DNA of 64,000 bases from Portunus trituberculatus (GCF_017591435.1 NC_059283.1:6929512-6993511), one strand, 5' to 3'. Positions 13,947 to 28,412 are shown, numbered from the stretch's first letter. The notes: generated by a model not told the origin, from the letters alone. A program made the numbers and translations.

Positions 13947-14081
13947 CCGACCTCTCTCCTGGCAATTCCAAAGGCAAAACCTCAAATAACTGCTCCGTAA
14001 CCTTGATATAATGGCTCTTCTGAAGGCGCCGTAAACCCAAGTTGAATCGCACTGGCCTGGTTTTCACCCGCTCACTAATAA
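13945..14081 (-). CDS. Candidate internal exon, unknown protein
   Basis: Not recognised. On the minus strand, roughly 90 bases of C/T-rich sequence (about 14180 down to 14100) end in CACAACACAACCAG. They are followed by a 137-base segment open in one frame (2 bases plus 45 codons), which ends at GTCGGAG/GTGTGTG. The peptide is ordinary in composition, for example RPVRFNLGLRRLQKSHYIKV and then EQLFEVLPLELPGERSE. The donor lies inside the first unit of a (GT)27 array. The exon length and phase are self-consistent, but the acceptor lies 15-20 bases after the last strong pyrimidines, so this remains a candidate. Confidence 0.33.
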
Positions 14082-14239
14082 CTGGTTGTGTTGTGGCTTG
14101 AAGGAGGGAAGGAAGAGGACGTGGGAGGAGGAGAAGGAGGAGGAGTGAGGGGGAGAAGTAAAGGAGGGGGGAGGAGGAGTGAGAGGAGCACATCTAGCCG
14201 TGACTTATCGCAACCCGGAGATAATGACACCTAGGTAAG

Positions 14240-14247
14240 TGACGTCA
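14240..14247. promoter_or_regulatory. TGACGTCA palindrome (CRE-type bZIP site)
   Basis: An exact 8-bp CREB/ATF consensus. It directly follows a donor-like CTAG/GTAAG and lies in a moderately GC-rich stretch (14210-14400). It occurs by chance about once per 65 kb, so function is inference. Confidence 0.25.
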
Positions 14248-14467
14248 GCGAATCCTTGTCCCCGCCTACGCCCACACACGCCCACGCCCACTCGCCACGC
14301 CTGTGTTATTGATGACTACACTTACGGGAGACCAATCACCATCAATGACAATAGCGCACGGCAATTATCACCTGCACTACAAGGCGTGACTCACAGGTAA
14401 GGAAGAAAGGTGAAGGTGAGAGTGCATCAGGTTGTGCTTGTGCAAAATACATGAGGAGTGTGAGTAA

Positions 14468-16308
<1,841 letters not shown>

Positions 16309-16371
<63 letters not shown>
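16309..16371. repeat. (GA)31 microsatellite
   Basis: Pure GA array, separated by 48 bp from an oppositely oriented CT array, giving hairpin potential. Confidence 0.98.
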
Positions 16372-16374
<3 letters not shown>

Positions 16375-16416
16375 CTACGTGTGTTGAATGGAAAAGTCAT
16401 CACAAAAGTCGTCACC

Positions 16417-16528
<112 letters not shown>

Positions 16529-17893
16529 ATAAAGTCACTTCCGTATCATTTCTTCTTCCTTTTCTCCTTTCTACCTTCCATTATCCTCCTTTCCTCTCTT
16601 CTCTCTCCCTTTTCTTTCCTCCCTCCGGTGACACAAACTATAAATTTCCTCCCATCTTTTCTTCTCTTCCTACTAACTTATTTTTGGCGTTCCTTGTACC
16701 TTCACAACAAAATACATATCTTATTTCTCAATGTTTTTCTTTAATACTTCTCGAGCAACACAAAAACAAAAAAAAAGAGAAAAAAAATATGACCCCAAAA
16801 AAAACAAGATAAAGAATTAAATCACCAACAAAATAATAAAATAAAACACACAAATCGATTGAAAACAAAACAAAACAAGGCATACATACATACACACATA
16901 CATACAACAAACACCCAAACAGACGAAACACAAGAAATACACCAGCAATCAAGGAGCAGAGGAGGGAAGGGAAGGGAAGGGAAGGAAAGGCGGTGTTAGC
17001 AACAAGGCCCCGGCAACACTAGAGACGGTTCTTCCTCAGACACCCTTCCACTCCCTCTCTCCCTCTCTCTCTGACACTCTCTGTTTGTCACCTAACTATG
17101 GGTCTCCTTTGGTCTCTCTCAGGAACATTACGGAAAGGCAGGGAGGAGGAAGAGGAGGAAAAGGAGGAGGAGGAGGAGGAGGAGAGGGAGTACTGGTAGA
17201 ATGAGGAGGAAGGAAGGAGGAAGTAAAGACAGGTGTGGAGTGATTCATTAAAGACAAAATGAGAGGACCAACAAAGAGACAGGAGATAGAAGACAGGACG
17301 CAAGGAAAAAGAGTAAAAAAGAGGAAGTAGACGGGAAGGAGTAAAGACAAAACTAAAAGAGATAAATTGAAAAAGAAAACCAACGAAAAGACAAAAGACA
17401 AGATAAATGGAAGAAAAAGAGAAGGAGTAAGAAAAAAATAGGGGAGGGAAGAGAAGAAAAGAATAAAGACAGGTACAAAAAAGTAATTAATAAAGACAAA
17501 ATAAGAAGACAAACAAGAAGAAACAAGATCAGGAAAATGAAGGGAAGTAAATATAAAAAGAAGGACAGAAAAGAAAATAGGCAACGGAAAGGAAACTAGA
17601 AAACAACGATAAACAGAAAAAAAATAAGACTAACAAAGAAAAAGAGAAAAACAAAGAGGAAAACATGAAAATAAAGAGAAACAAGAATAACAGGAGAAAT
17701 CACAAAGAAGATAGGCGGCGAGAAAGGAACCAGAAAGCAATGATGAATACACAAACTAATACCAACGGAGAAAGAGGAAAATAACATGAAAATAAATTGA
17801 AGGAGGATTAATAGGAGGAATCAGAGGAGGATGGCGGCCGAAAGGGAGCTAGAAAGCGGTGATGACATTCGACCAACTCCCTGTACGCCTTAG
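16529..17893. other. Pyrimidine-rich then A/G-rich stretch, no gene seen
   Basis: 16530-16750 is C/T-rich. 16760-16940 is A-rich with ACATACATAC runs. 17100-17860 is A/G-rich, including a (GGA)n run at 17146-17191. A short ATGGCGGCC start at about 17831 opens only 20 codons. Confidence 0.45.
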
Positions 17894-17997
17894 ATCGAGT
17901 TGAGCGTGCTAATCTGTACAGCCGAGTTCACATCAATACTTTACGGTATGAAGACGCCGGGAACTTGCGCTGTGGACACGTTGGCTTGGAGAAACAG
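17894..17997 (+). CDS. Exon encoding part of an immunoglobulin-like domain
   Basis: This is the only segment whose peptide matches a family signature. The frame reads SRVHINTLRYEDAGNLRC followed by GHVGLEKQ. In I-set Ig domains the E-F strand pattern is L/V-x-I-x-x-L/V-x-x-x-D-x-G-x-Y-x-C. Here V, I, L, D, G and C all fall at the right spacing, with Leu where Tyr is usual. The 104-base exon runs from an acceptor (CCCTGTACGCCTTAG) to a donor (GAAACAG/GTGGGG), in a self-consistent phase (2 bases plus 34 codons). The rest of the domain, including the first Cys and the core Trp, must lie in other exons that I could not find. The protein is probably a cell-surface or secreted Ig-superfamily member, but which one is unknown. 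Confidence 0.55.
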
Positions 17998-18273
17998 GTG
18001 GGGCGGAAGACTGCTCGGCTCTGGGGAATATTCGGGGGGGTAGGTAGGCAACGAGGAGGCAGCGACGAGGCAGTGCGGAATAGGAAAAGGAAGTAGGCAA
18101 GTGTGAGAGTGAAGCGTGAAGGGAAAGGGTAATAACGAGGAAAGAAAACAATGATAGAGATGATGCGGTGAAGGATATGGAGGGTAATTGATATTTTGAA
18201 GGATTTAGTGGATGGAAGGAGGATAATAATAAGAAAAATGGCGATAATGATTGCTAAAATACCTAAAAAAAAC

Positions 18274-18275
<2 letters not shown>

Positions 18276-18315
<40 letters not shown>
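18276..18315. repeat. (GA)20 microsatellite
   Basis: Pure GA array in the plus strand. Confidence 0.97.
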
Positions 18316-18319
<4 letters not shown>

Positions 18320-18447
18320 AACACGTAACTCTCACTCCTCTCTCCCTTCACCAAACTCACCCAAAGACATAAAACCATTAACTTCTACACACTAGCCAAA
18401 AAGTCCAACCTTCCTATACATTAATCTCTGCCGTAACTCTCACTCAC

Positions 18448-18573
18448 CGCTCACAATTCTCTCTCTCTCCCTCTCATATTTACTTCCTTCTCTCCCCAGC
18501 GGCCGCATTAGGGAGGAAAATCTCTCTCCACGAACTTCCTCCACATCACATCCACTAAACTTCAAACACGCTG
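18448..18573 (-). CDS. Candidate internal exon, unknown protein
   Basis: Minus strand. A strong acceptor (GGTGTCCTTCATGTTTCAG) is followed by 126 bases, open in one frame, and a near-consensus donor (GAGCG/GTGAGT). The peptide starts ACLKFSGCDVEEVRGERFSS, continues through LMRPLGREGSKYER, and ends in an Arg-Glu run from local GAGA sequence. It lies 450 bp from the Ig-domain exon but on the opposite strand, so the two cannot belong to one transcript. No family is recognised. The donor and acceptor are better than average for this window. Confidence 0.33.
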
Positions 18574-18701
18574 CTGAAACATGAAGGACACCAGGACTCA
18601 GAGGCGCCCGATGCTCCATCCTCCGACGACACCCCGTTTTCTTTAAGGTTTTAGATAAGCTGCGTAGTCGGTGGTCTTGGTGGTGTGTCGGTGGTGTGTC
18701 G

Positions 18702-18737
<36 letters not shown>

Positions 18738-19372
18738 AGCGGGAAGTTGGTCTGTGCATTAAACTTTGACGTCTTCATCCCCCGACAACTTCTGCTCGGT
18801 GGAGGGCGAGGGGAGGAAGTGAGGGGAAGCTTAGCACATTTCTTATCCTTTTTCCCTCCTCTCCTCGCGTCTTCATCATCATAATTTTTGTTGAGGAGAA
18901 TCCCGTCTCCCCTTAGCCTCCCCTCCCCTGCTGGCGGCGTCTTGTGGCCCTCTCTCTCGCCTTCTCTCCCTCCTACATCCTCTCCCGCGGCGCCCATTCT
19001 TCTCCATCAAAGGGTGCGCCGTCACAGCCTCACCACTCTTCGACTCCGTATCAATTTCCGCTGTGACTGTCGCACTCCGAGAGGTTATCACGGTAGCGGC
19101 TCTATACCTTCCCTGCCCTCCCCTCCCATTCCTCCCCCTCCCTCCCTCTCACACTGCCCCCCCAGCCATCCATTACAGACGCAGCCATTCCTCAGATCAT
19201 GAACTCCATTGGAAGGCAGTCGTAAAAATTTATAATGACGGGGAATGCTGTGCTGCCATTCATCAGGACTCAGACACTCATCTGCTCCTTGGCGGTGGGC
19301 GGCGCGGGGAGCGGGTGGCCTGCTTTGCTACCTAACAAGGACGTACTGGCTTGCTAACACCGGGAACAAGAG

Positions 19373-19703
19373 ATGCTGGGGAGCTGTTCGGCCGCCCCAG
19401 TACACGCTAGGGAGGCGGTAATGTTGTGGCAGTGCCCTTACTGTCCTCTCGCGGACGTGTTAGGGAAAGAAGAAGCCCTTAAGTGTGCCTGTGAATCCCT
19501 GTGCAGATCCCTCAGGCCAGAAAAGCCCCACCACCACCACCACCAGGATTCCCTGCCCTGCACGCGGCCATGTCCTCGCCGCGGCCTGCGCATCACGGCC
19601 ACCGCCTCGCCCCGCGCGATAATACGGTCACAAATCAAAAATTACCTGACAGTAATGGGTCGGGTAATAATAATGGCGCAGGAGAACGCTTCTGGGAGGG
19701 CAG
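19373..19703 (+). CDS. Candidate ORF/exon in GC-rich region
   Basis: An ATG at 19373 opens a 267-codon plus-strand frame. Its first 110 residues are ordinary, and the remainder (after 19740) comes from C/T-rich sequence. The early part contains clustered cysteines (LWQCPYCPLADVLG, then CACESLC) reminiscent of, but not matching, a zinc-binding layout, and later a run of five His from a CAC repeat. A donor-like GGGCAG/GTAATG at 19703/19704 would end an exon before the pyrimidine-rich part. No family is recognised. The minus strand is partly open as well. Confidence 0.25.
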
Positions 19704-20200
19704 GTAATGGCCACACCTGCTGGGTGATAAAAGGGCATTTTCCCCTCTTCTGCCCTCGCCCCAAAGCTCCTCTCTGGTATGTTCCCTCTCTACCCTCTCT
19801 CTCTTTCCCTCAGTTTTTGTTCAGCAGGTTTTGTTTCCACTGCGTCGTTTTCTCCCTTGAAAACCCCTTTCATTTCCACTTCCTACGTTACAATAACCTC
19901 GTCTGCTCATTACGATCTTTTTGTGAGGGAATTTTAAACTTGTATAAATTTTCCTTCCCCTTCCTCCCTCACTCGCTCCCTCGTTTACTTGTTTATCCTC
20001 AAGCTACCGCCCTACCTCTACTCTCCTTCTCTCCCTTTCCCTCTCTCCCTCTCTGGTCCTCGCATCCTGGCCTTCCTCTCTCACACTCGTGTCGTGAGGC
20101 CATTTTCGTCTGGCGTCACCATCAACACCATCACCACGACACCGTTATTACATCCGTCTTCATTATCTCGTAGGCACAGTGTGATGGCAGCAGAGGAAAC

Positions 20201-20288
20201 AGGAGGAGGAGGAGGTAAAGAGCAGGAGGAAGAGGAGGAGGAGGAGGAGGAGGAGGAGGAGGAGGAGGAGGTGAAGGAGGAGGAGAAA
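20201..20288. repeat. (GGA)n array
   Basis: GGA repeats with AAG/GAA interruptions. An apparent Glu-rich ORF through it continues into the next GA array and is not credible. Confidence 0.97.
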
Positions 20289-20361
20289 GAGGATGCGAAG
20301 GCTTACAGTGACAATAATTTTTTACATCTTGAGCAGACACTAAAGAAACTATCAACAGCAG

Positions 20362-20364
<3 letters not shown>

Positions 20365-20427
<63 letters not shown>
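20365..20427. repeat. (GA)31 microsatellite
   Basis: Uninterrupted GA array. Confidence 0.98.
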
Positions 20428-20429
<2 letters not shown>

Positions 20430-20642
20430 GCGTCCCTTTCCTCCCTCCCTGTACAATGTCAGACAAAATGAAACTATTCCCATTGGGGAGTTTAAAATCA
20501 AACATTCATTAATTTCTTTTATTCCTACGATGTTCCCTCCCCCCTCATGTCTCATCTCTTTCTCCCTTACTGCTGCTTCTCTCCCTTCTCTCCCTCCTTG
20601 TTTCCTCTCACTATAGACTGCTTCTCACACCCTTCTCCCTTG

Positions 20643-20666
20643 ACACACACACACACACACACACAC
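20643..20666. repeat. (CA)12 microsatellite
   Basis: Short pure array within a C/T-rich stretch. Confidence 0.97.
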
Positions 20667-23440
20667 GTGAATCAAGCGAATTTCCTTCCCGTGCAACACA
20701 AAGGAAGCAAACAACACTATTCTCAGAGAAGTAATTAGTGTATTACAAAATAGACTGCAATTAACTCCACACAGAAACGCATATTAAAGGAACCGCTTAA
20801 AACACGTAACAGACAAGTCTATATTAATCACAGCCACTATACCCCCATCACCCCATGTTCCTTCTCCTCTCCCCTCTCCTTCCTCGACCTAAACAACCCC
20901 CTAACTACCCTATTACACCGACCGCCGACTGATAACGACCAATTTTAAAACTATCATTATGCAATCTTTGTTTCACTGGCCTTCGCTTCTTATGCAATCA
21001 CGGAGAGTCACGCATCATGCCTCGCTGGTTCTCCTTTCCAACACTCCAGTACTGAGGGCGAAATAAGAGTGCGAGTGTGGCTCAAAGTGTGCTAGGGTGT
21101 TCCGGGGTGAATGCAGGTGTTAGGAAGAGTGAATTGTTGTTTTGGGGCTATTTGTACTCAGGGAGTGTACAGAAGGGTGTCAGTCTATGGTTGAGTCTAC
21201 GGTTGAGGGTGTGCTGGGTGTCTAGGGTGAAAGGTAGTGTGTACAGTGAGATTTAATGCGGCATAATGTAGCAGGAACGATCTGGAACATATTGTGAGAT
21301 AAGATACACGTGTGAAGTTAGAAGACTTGTGCTGTAACGAGACTTTGACGCTGATGGCAAAGGCTGGAAGACGAGATGGAACTTTCTAAGAGTAATAAAT
21401 TGTAGAGTTTTAGGTGTGCACTTGTTACTGTGACTCAAGTTGTACTGGGAATGGGAAGCACTGGTGTTATCTCAGAATTACACTTTAGAAATCTGGATAC
21501 TGGAAACATTAAGCTGGAAAACTTCAAAGAACAAGTTTTAGGGTGTGTACGGGTTAAAGTAAGTCTCAATGTACTTGAATGACTTGAATACACTGGGGCT
21601 TGCCTAAACAATATAAAAGAAATCCGAATGAGCTGGAAATCTTCAAAGTACTGGAAACACGTATTGTGGAAGCCTGCTGGGACCCTGAGAGCTTAGTGGG
21701 CGCACTGAGGGCCTGCTGGGAGTAGTGCTGCGTGTTCTGCTTACCACTGGGACATGACGAGTACCTACTGCGGGTATTAGCCATTTGCTGAGAATAATGG
21801 GACTGCCTGCTGAGCTTCTGAGGGCCTAGAGGAAAGGAGGATTGAAGGGGGAAGGAGAAAGAGGCAAGAATGAGGACCCAGACGAGACCAGAACGAAGAA
21901 GGGAGGACTAAGGAAGAACTGAGAAGAGGAACAACGATCACTAAAACTACAGCAAAGAAAATGGAATAAAAATAATAAGAGGACATGAAAAGGAATAGTA
22001 ACGGTTGGACTAACGAGAACTTGATAAAAGTAATAAGTGACCAAAAAATTCAGAAAAGCCAGAGAAAACGGGGAGAGGGAGAAGGTCTAAGTGAAAAGGA
22101 GGAGTGAGATAATGAGAGATATAAAGGGTCTGTACGTTTAGAAGAGGGTGAAAGGAAAGGGAGAGTGAAAAGGAGGTAGTGAAAGGCAGAAAGGAGCGGA
22201 GAGGGAGGCAATCAAGAAAGGAAAATCATAAGGACTTCCATTAAAAAAAGAAAAAGGAATAGGAGAGTATGAAGGACATGAATAAAAAAATATATAAAAA
22301 GGACAAGATGCAATAAGAAGAGTGTAGATAGAAAAAAAAACAATATATATAGAAAATACAAAAAAAAATGATATAGAGGAAAGAGAAGGAACAGAGAGAA
22401 AAGGGAAACACTGTAAAATGACAGAGGAGGAGGGAAAGTAGAAAATGATGGAGAAGGGATGTTTCCTTTATGAAAACCCTTGGCCGGCTTCCATCTGTAT
22501 TAATAAAAAAAAGGGAACATGGAGGCGAAAAAAAGACAAAAAAAAAAGTGACGACGGGAGATGAAAGGAGCATCAATAAAGATGAGGATGAGAGATGACA
22601 ATGAAGAAAGGAGGAGGAGAGAAAGCTTGAAATATAAATAGATGAAAGGAAGGTGAATGAAAAAAAACAACAACAAGGAGAAACGACAATTATAAACTAC
22701 AAGAAAAAAAAACAAACAAAGCCAACACAGAAAAAAAAATGAAAAATGAGAATGTGAACTTGTGAATGAAAGGAAGACAAGAAGACAAAAATACGAATAT
22801 AAGAGAAGAAAGAAGAAAGTGAAGGAAAAAGCAGAGTGAAGTAAGAAAATACCCCCCTTCTCCTTTTGGCTCATGTAGTACCTCTCCTTCCTCTTCCTCT
22901 TCTTCTTCCTCCTCCTCCTCCTGTCACTCGGAATTCGCTCCCGTTCTCCCCTCAGGCACCGGTCCGAGATTATTGTATTAATTATTACCGCCCCCTTGCT
23001 GTCCCCTTCTTCCAATTCATTTCCTCAGTGGACAAACAGCACTTTATTTCCCCCTTTCCCTCCCTTCCCTTTCCCTTTACAATCTCCCCCTTCCTTTCCC
23101 AAGCTAATCCCCACCTCCCTCTGTCTCTCCCTCTCCCTGTCTATCTCTCCTTCCTTCCTGTACTTCCCTCCGTTCCTCCCTCCTCCAATCGCACCCAAAG
23201 GGAACATTTCACTACAGAATGAAGGGACAATAGGGGAAAATCAACAAATTATTAGAGGTTGTCATGTAAATGTAGAGGAAACAAAGGAATAATAATACCC
23301 GCGCTGCGAAACAAAACCAAACACGTCAACATTAATTAAAAAAGTTTAATGCACTTCCCTGCTTATTCATGTTGAACTCTTTATTCAGGTCGTTTAATAT
23401 TCTTTCAGAAGTTTATAATTGTTTTCTCATTTTTCACTCA

Positions 23441-23444
<4 letters not shown>
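20667..23444. other. 2.8 kb without a supported gene
   Basis: 20700-21060 is unique sequence with a 35-codon ATG ORF at 20959-21066 that I cannot support. 21060-21800 carries degenerate GCTGGAAA and GGGTGT motifs. 21830-22860 is strongly A/G-biased. 22860-23200 is C/T-rich. 23200-23440 is AT-rich. Confidence 0.45.

Positions 23445-23494
<50 letters not shown>
23445..23494. repeat. (CT)25 microsatellite
   Basis: Pure CT array. It faces the GA array at 23588-23704 across 93 bp that contain the dispersed repeat at 23515-23587. Confidence 0.98.
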
Positions 23495-23497
<3 letters not shown>

Positions 23498-23514
23498 CTG
23501 GCTTTCATCTAACT

Positions 23515-23710
<196 letters not shown>

Positions 23711-23754
23711 CTTCCTCTTGTTATTCTTTTCCTATTTCCACACAGTAAAAATAA

Positions 23755-23758
<4 letters not shown>

Positions 23759-23802
<44 letters not shown>
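23759..23802. repeat. (CT)22 microsatellite
   Basis: Pure array, an inverted partner of the GA array 54 bp upstream. Confidence 0.98.
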
Positions 23803-23804
<2 letters not shown>

Positions 23805-23863
23805 CTGTCCCCTCAGGCGTCAGGTGAGGGGAAGCTGCCTCGGTAATACTAATGGCATGACCG

Positions 23864-23868
<5 letters not shown>

Positions 23869-23938
<70 letters not shown>
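23869..23938. repeat. (GT)35 microsatellite
   Basis: Pure array. A (CT)12 run follows at 23973-23997. Confidence 0.98.
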
Positions 23939-23943
<5 letters not shown>

Positions 23944-24204
23944 TATCGACGTAGTATCAGTAGTACGCACAACTCTCTCTCTCTCTCTCTCTCTCTCGGT
24001 AGTATTATTGCTATTCCTTCTCCCTTCTCCCTCGCTCCCCTTCTCCCTTATCTCCCCTCAGTCCGCCCCTTCATCATCTCCGTCCATCACCCTCCCTTCT
24101 CCCCCTTTCCGTGTAAATACCAAGAAAGTATACTATGAAAATAAATAATACATGCGTGAATATTTCTTGCTCTTTTATCTGTGTACTTCTCGAAATAATA
24201 CTGT

Positions 24205-24208
<4 letters not shown>

Positions 24209-24293
<85 letters not shown>
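24209..24293. repeat. (CT)42 microsatellite
   Basis: Uninterrupted CT array of 85 bp. Confidence 0.98.
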
Positions 24294-24300
<7 letters not shown>

Positions 24301-24464
24301 GTAGTGCCTTTAACTTTTCTGGCGCTTCCATTTTTATCTCATTTTGTATTTCTCTCCGGCATTCGTTCTCTCCACCTCCGTCTGAAGGCGAATGGAGATG
24401 GAATGTAAACTTGCATTACGATCATTTGCATATCGATATTCGTCTCAAGATATTCTGATAGATG

Positions 24465-24497
24465 TGGTGGTGGTGGTGGTGGTGGTGGTGGTGGTGG
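24465..24497. repeat. (GGT)11 array
   Basis: Pure GGT trinucleotides. Confidence 0.96.
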
Positions 24498-24792
24498 ATC
24501 AGGTAAAATATATTGAAATAATCTCAATATTTTTACTACTCGACGCATACCACTACTACCAGTCTCTCTCCTTTCCTTTTTTATTTTTCTTTTCTAATTC
24601 TCGTCCTTCCATACATGCTCACATTTTACTTATCTTCTTTTGTACCACCCACCTCTCCTCCTCTTCCTTTTCCTCCGCCTCCTCCTCCTCCTCCTCCTCC
24701 CCTTCGCCAATAACTTTCCCTCGCGTCCCGCCACACGAAGGAAGAACCAAAGGGCAAAAGACTGACGACCACCGCCACCGCCGCCGCCTCTG

Positions 24793-24954
24793 ATGGATGG
24801 CGCTAAAAGTTTGGAAAATACGAGAGCTAGTCCCGCCAGATACACGTCCATATTCCAGCGTTCCAAGTTTGATGGGGTAATCCAGCGCTGGACACAACCT
24901 GACTTTGCCTGGAAACTTCTTGTGCTGCGCTGGATTTGTTGCAGGTGGAAATAG
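24793..24954 (+). CDS. Small ORF in a bidirectionally open segment
   Basis: An ATG opens 53 codons: MDGAKSLENTRASPARYTSI, later an aromatic-rich part (VIQRWTQPDFAWKLLVLRWICC), ending in TAG. A donor-like TTGCAG/GTGGAA lies near the end. The same bases are open on the minus strand (HKKFPGKVRLCPALDYPIKL and onward) behind a plausible minus-strand acceptor with a C/T-rich run (CTCTCTCCTATTTCC...AAATCCAG). Either strand could be coding, or neither. The sequence is of ordinary complexity, which is unusual in this window. No family is recognised. Confidence 0.27.
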   Translation: MDGAKSLENTRASPARYTSIFQRSKFDGVIQRWTQPDFAWKLLVLRWICCRWK

Positions 24955-26044
<1,090 letters not shown>

Positions 26045-26277
26045 AAAGAAAAATGCAAAATATAAATAACTAGATACTGGAAACACGCAGGAGGGAAAAA
26101 GAGAGGCAAAACAAAAGAAAATCCGAAGCTTTCGAAAGGCAAGGGAAAAAACGAACGAGAGAAACAAAAGAAGAACAAATAAAGAAAACTTTGAGGAGTC
26201 GAGTAAAACAATAACAACGAAAAAACGAAGATAAACAAAGCATGAAAGTTAAAAAGAGAAGAAAAATGAACTTGTGT

Positions 26278-26280
<3 letters not shown>

Positions 26281-26329
<49 letters not shown>
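26281..26329. repeat. (GA)24 microsatellite
   Basis: Uninterrupted GA array, 240 bp after the previous one. Confidence 0.98.
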
Positions 26330-26330
<1 letters not shown>

Positions 26331-26377
26331 AGGTCAGGATCATAACAAAGACAATTACAAGTCTCAAGAACGCGCAC

Positions 26378-26460
26378 CTTATCTCCTGCAGTAAGAGCGT
26401 CACTGAGTTTCCTTTCTGTCTGATTAGCAGTGTGGCGAACATCAAGGCGAGTGGAGATAC
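26378..26460 (-). CDS. Candidate internal exon, unknown protein
   Basis: Minus strand. An acceptor-like CACTCAGTTTCATGCACAG is followed by 83 bases open in one frame (2 bases plus 27 codons) ending at GATAAG/GTGCGC. The peptide is ISTRLDVRHTANQTERKLSD followed by ALTAGDK, of ordinary composition with an Asn-Gln-Thr site. The frame stays open past the donor (VRVLETCNCLCYDPDL) until it runs into the CT array. No family is recognised. The splice signals are only moderate. Confidence 0.28.
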
Positions 26461-26625
26461 CTGTGCATGAAACTGAGTGGTGATAAGAGCTAATTTTATT
26501 ATCTCTAGTGGTCGTGGTGGCGGTGGTAGTGGCGGTGGTAGTGGTAGTGGTAGTAGAGAAATATTCCTTCGTTTTCAATTGTCTTCCTCATTCCTCTCTT
26601 TCGGATTCACTTACTACTACTGCTA

Positions 26626-26628
<3 letters not shown>

Positions 26629-26665
<37 letters not shown>
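26629..26665. repeat. (CT)18 microsatellite
   Basis: Pure CT array following TAC/TGC trinucleotides. A TAC/TGC-rich trinucleotide stretch also occurs at 26853-26930. Confidence 0.97.
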
Positions 26666-26666
<1 letters not shown>

Positions 26667-27426
26667 GTACAGCAGTAGTTCGAGTTTTTCATGCTCTTTG
26701 ATTACTGTTATCATGCCATCATCGTTCTTATCCCCTTCCCTCTTTCTTCTTGTTTTTATTCCCCTCATTACCCTTCTTTTCCATTCATCATTTATTACTA
26801 CAGCTGCCAAGGCTTCACAATTGCTATCACCATCATTTTCTTCACCAAAATACTACTAATACTACTGCTACTACTACTGCTACTGCTACTAGTACTACTA
26901 TTGCTACTACTACTACTATTACTACTGGTAATAACAATCACTATCACTATAACGTTAGGAGATATCAGATATTCACAGAAACTTCACACTCTGCGCTATT
27001 AACTAAACATTACCAAGCTTCCTCAGTATCACTAACGTCAATATTATCTCTACTGCAGCTTGATAAACATAGCGCCTCACTATCACTGTCTATTTCTCTC
27101 TTAGAATGGAGATACTATTTTCACCATCAAAAAACGAAGTATTTTCACTCTCTGTACTCTCTATCATTTGAATTTACGTATTTGAACTTATTTTTCCACA
27201 AGTTTTCTTTCAGTTTCTTTCATCCTTTAGGGAATCAGAAGCAGGATTTTTTCTTAACCATTGATAAGAGAGATATTTTCACTATCATTCATTGCAGGTC
27301 CTGAATCTCCATGAGCTGGTTAGTTTATCGTGAGTTTTCTTTAATTTCTTACATCCTTACTTGGAAAAACCTGGTCAAATCTCTCTCTCTCTCTCTCTGG
27401 CTGGTCGTAATTACATCCCATTACAG

Positions 27427-27490
27427 GTCGAGAAGCGGTGCCCTGGCCAGCCTCCACTTAGCTAATGGCAAAACAATAAAGCTGATCTGA
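27427..27490 (+). CDS. Possible 3'-terminal exon, very small
   Basis: A (CT)9 run and AATTACATCCCATTACAG form a good acceptor at 27426. One frame then encodes SRSGALASLHLANGKTIKLI before TGA. Another frame encodes VEKRCPGQPPLS before TAA. AATAAAG occurs at about 27475, inside the segment, which is too early for a poly(A) signal of the first frame. Not recognised. Confidence 0.18.
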
Positions 27491-27764
27491 GGTGTATTAT
27501 CTGTAGTCTCCACCTCCCTATTACCGACGGTTAATCAGGGAATCTCAACCCCCTTAATGTTTCTGATACACGGGTGGTCCCTCTTCCTCTTTCCCTTAGA
27601 CTCTTCAGCCTTTCAGATTCTTCTCTCCCTAACCTGCTATTTGTCCTGCTATCACTTCATCTCCGGTCACTAGCGCTGATATGAGTTTTCTTTGTTATTT
27701 CTTGTATCCACTGTGGTTTGATTCCGTGAGTGGTCTGTCTGGTAGTGTTACGTTGTGTGCTAGT

Positions 27765-28085
27765 GACTGACTGGATGGCTGATTGGTTGGCGTATTGACC
27801 GACTGACTGACTGGCTGGTTGGCTTATTAACTGACATGCTGGTTGACTTACTGATTGATTGACTGACTGAATGATTGGCTGGCTAACTGAATGACTGACT
27901 GACTGGCTTATTGACTAATTGGCTGATTGGCTGAATGACTGACTGATTCACTGACTGGCTAACTGATTGACTGACTTTCCACTACTAACTAACTGAATTA
28001 CTTCCCACTACTGGTTGACTGACTAACTAACTAACTGACTGACTGACTTTCCACTACTGACTGACTGACACACTGATTAACTGAC
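27765..28085. repeat. Degenerate (GACT)n tetranucleotide region
   Basis: Some 300 bp of scrambled GACTGACT, GGCTGGTT and AACTGATT motifs on the plus strand, an old tetranucleotide array. Similar scrambled GTCAGTCA motifs occur at 51795-51855 and TGAGTGACTGAC at 7685-7800. Confidence 0.85.
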
Positions 28086-28249
28086 TTCCCCCTAGACAGA
28101 CAAACCAACAGTATAGACACACACACTAACCCCTGGAAAGACAACACACCACCTTCCTAAAACCTTATAAAACAGAGTGCGTGTGAAGACAGTGAAGGAA
28201 TGACTGTTTTAAATACGGACCTTAACCACGCACACACACACGTACACTC

Positions 28250-28405
28250 ACACAGGCAGGCCACGCAGACAAGCAAGCCACGTACATATATACACCTCAT
28301 TGTGACCAAGAGCGCGGGCTGAATAAAAGACGTCCATTACAATTGTGTCATTGGTATTAAGGGAGGTGGTGAAATTATCCTTATCATCGTGTCCATCTTG
28401 TGTAA
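28250..28405 (-). CDS. Stop-free minus-strand segment, doubtful exon
   Basis: Between a (CA)n array (minus-strand view) and TGA near 28249, one frame reads DGHDDKDNFTTSLNTNDTIV, then MDVFYSARALGHNEVYICTW. Composition is ordinary and two frames are open. A CCGTTTACACAAG acceptor-like site precedes it and CAATGAG/GTGTAT could be a donor. No family is recognised. Confidence 0.18.
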
Positions 28406-28410
28406 ACGGT

Positions 28411-28412
<2 letters not shown>

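Noticed and set aside
20959..21066. 35-codon ORF MQSLFHWPSLLMQSRRV and onward
   Set aside because: Length expected by chance; no Kozak, signal peptide or splice support.
27765..28085. CRISPR-like or regular repeat array
   Set aside because: Units are 4-bp scrambled motifs without spacers of constant length, and the DNA is eukaryotic.
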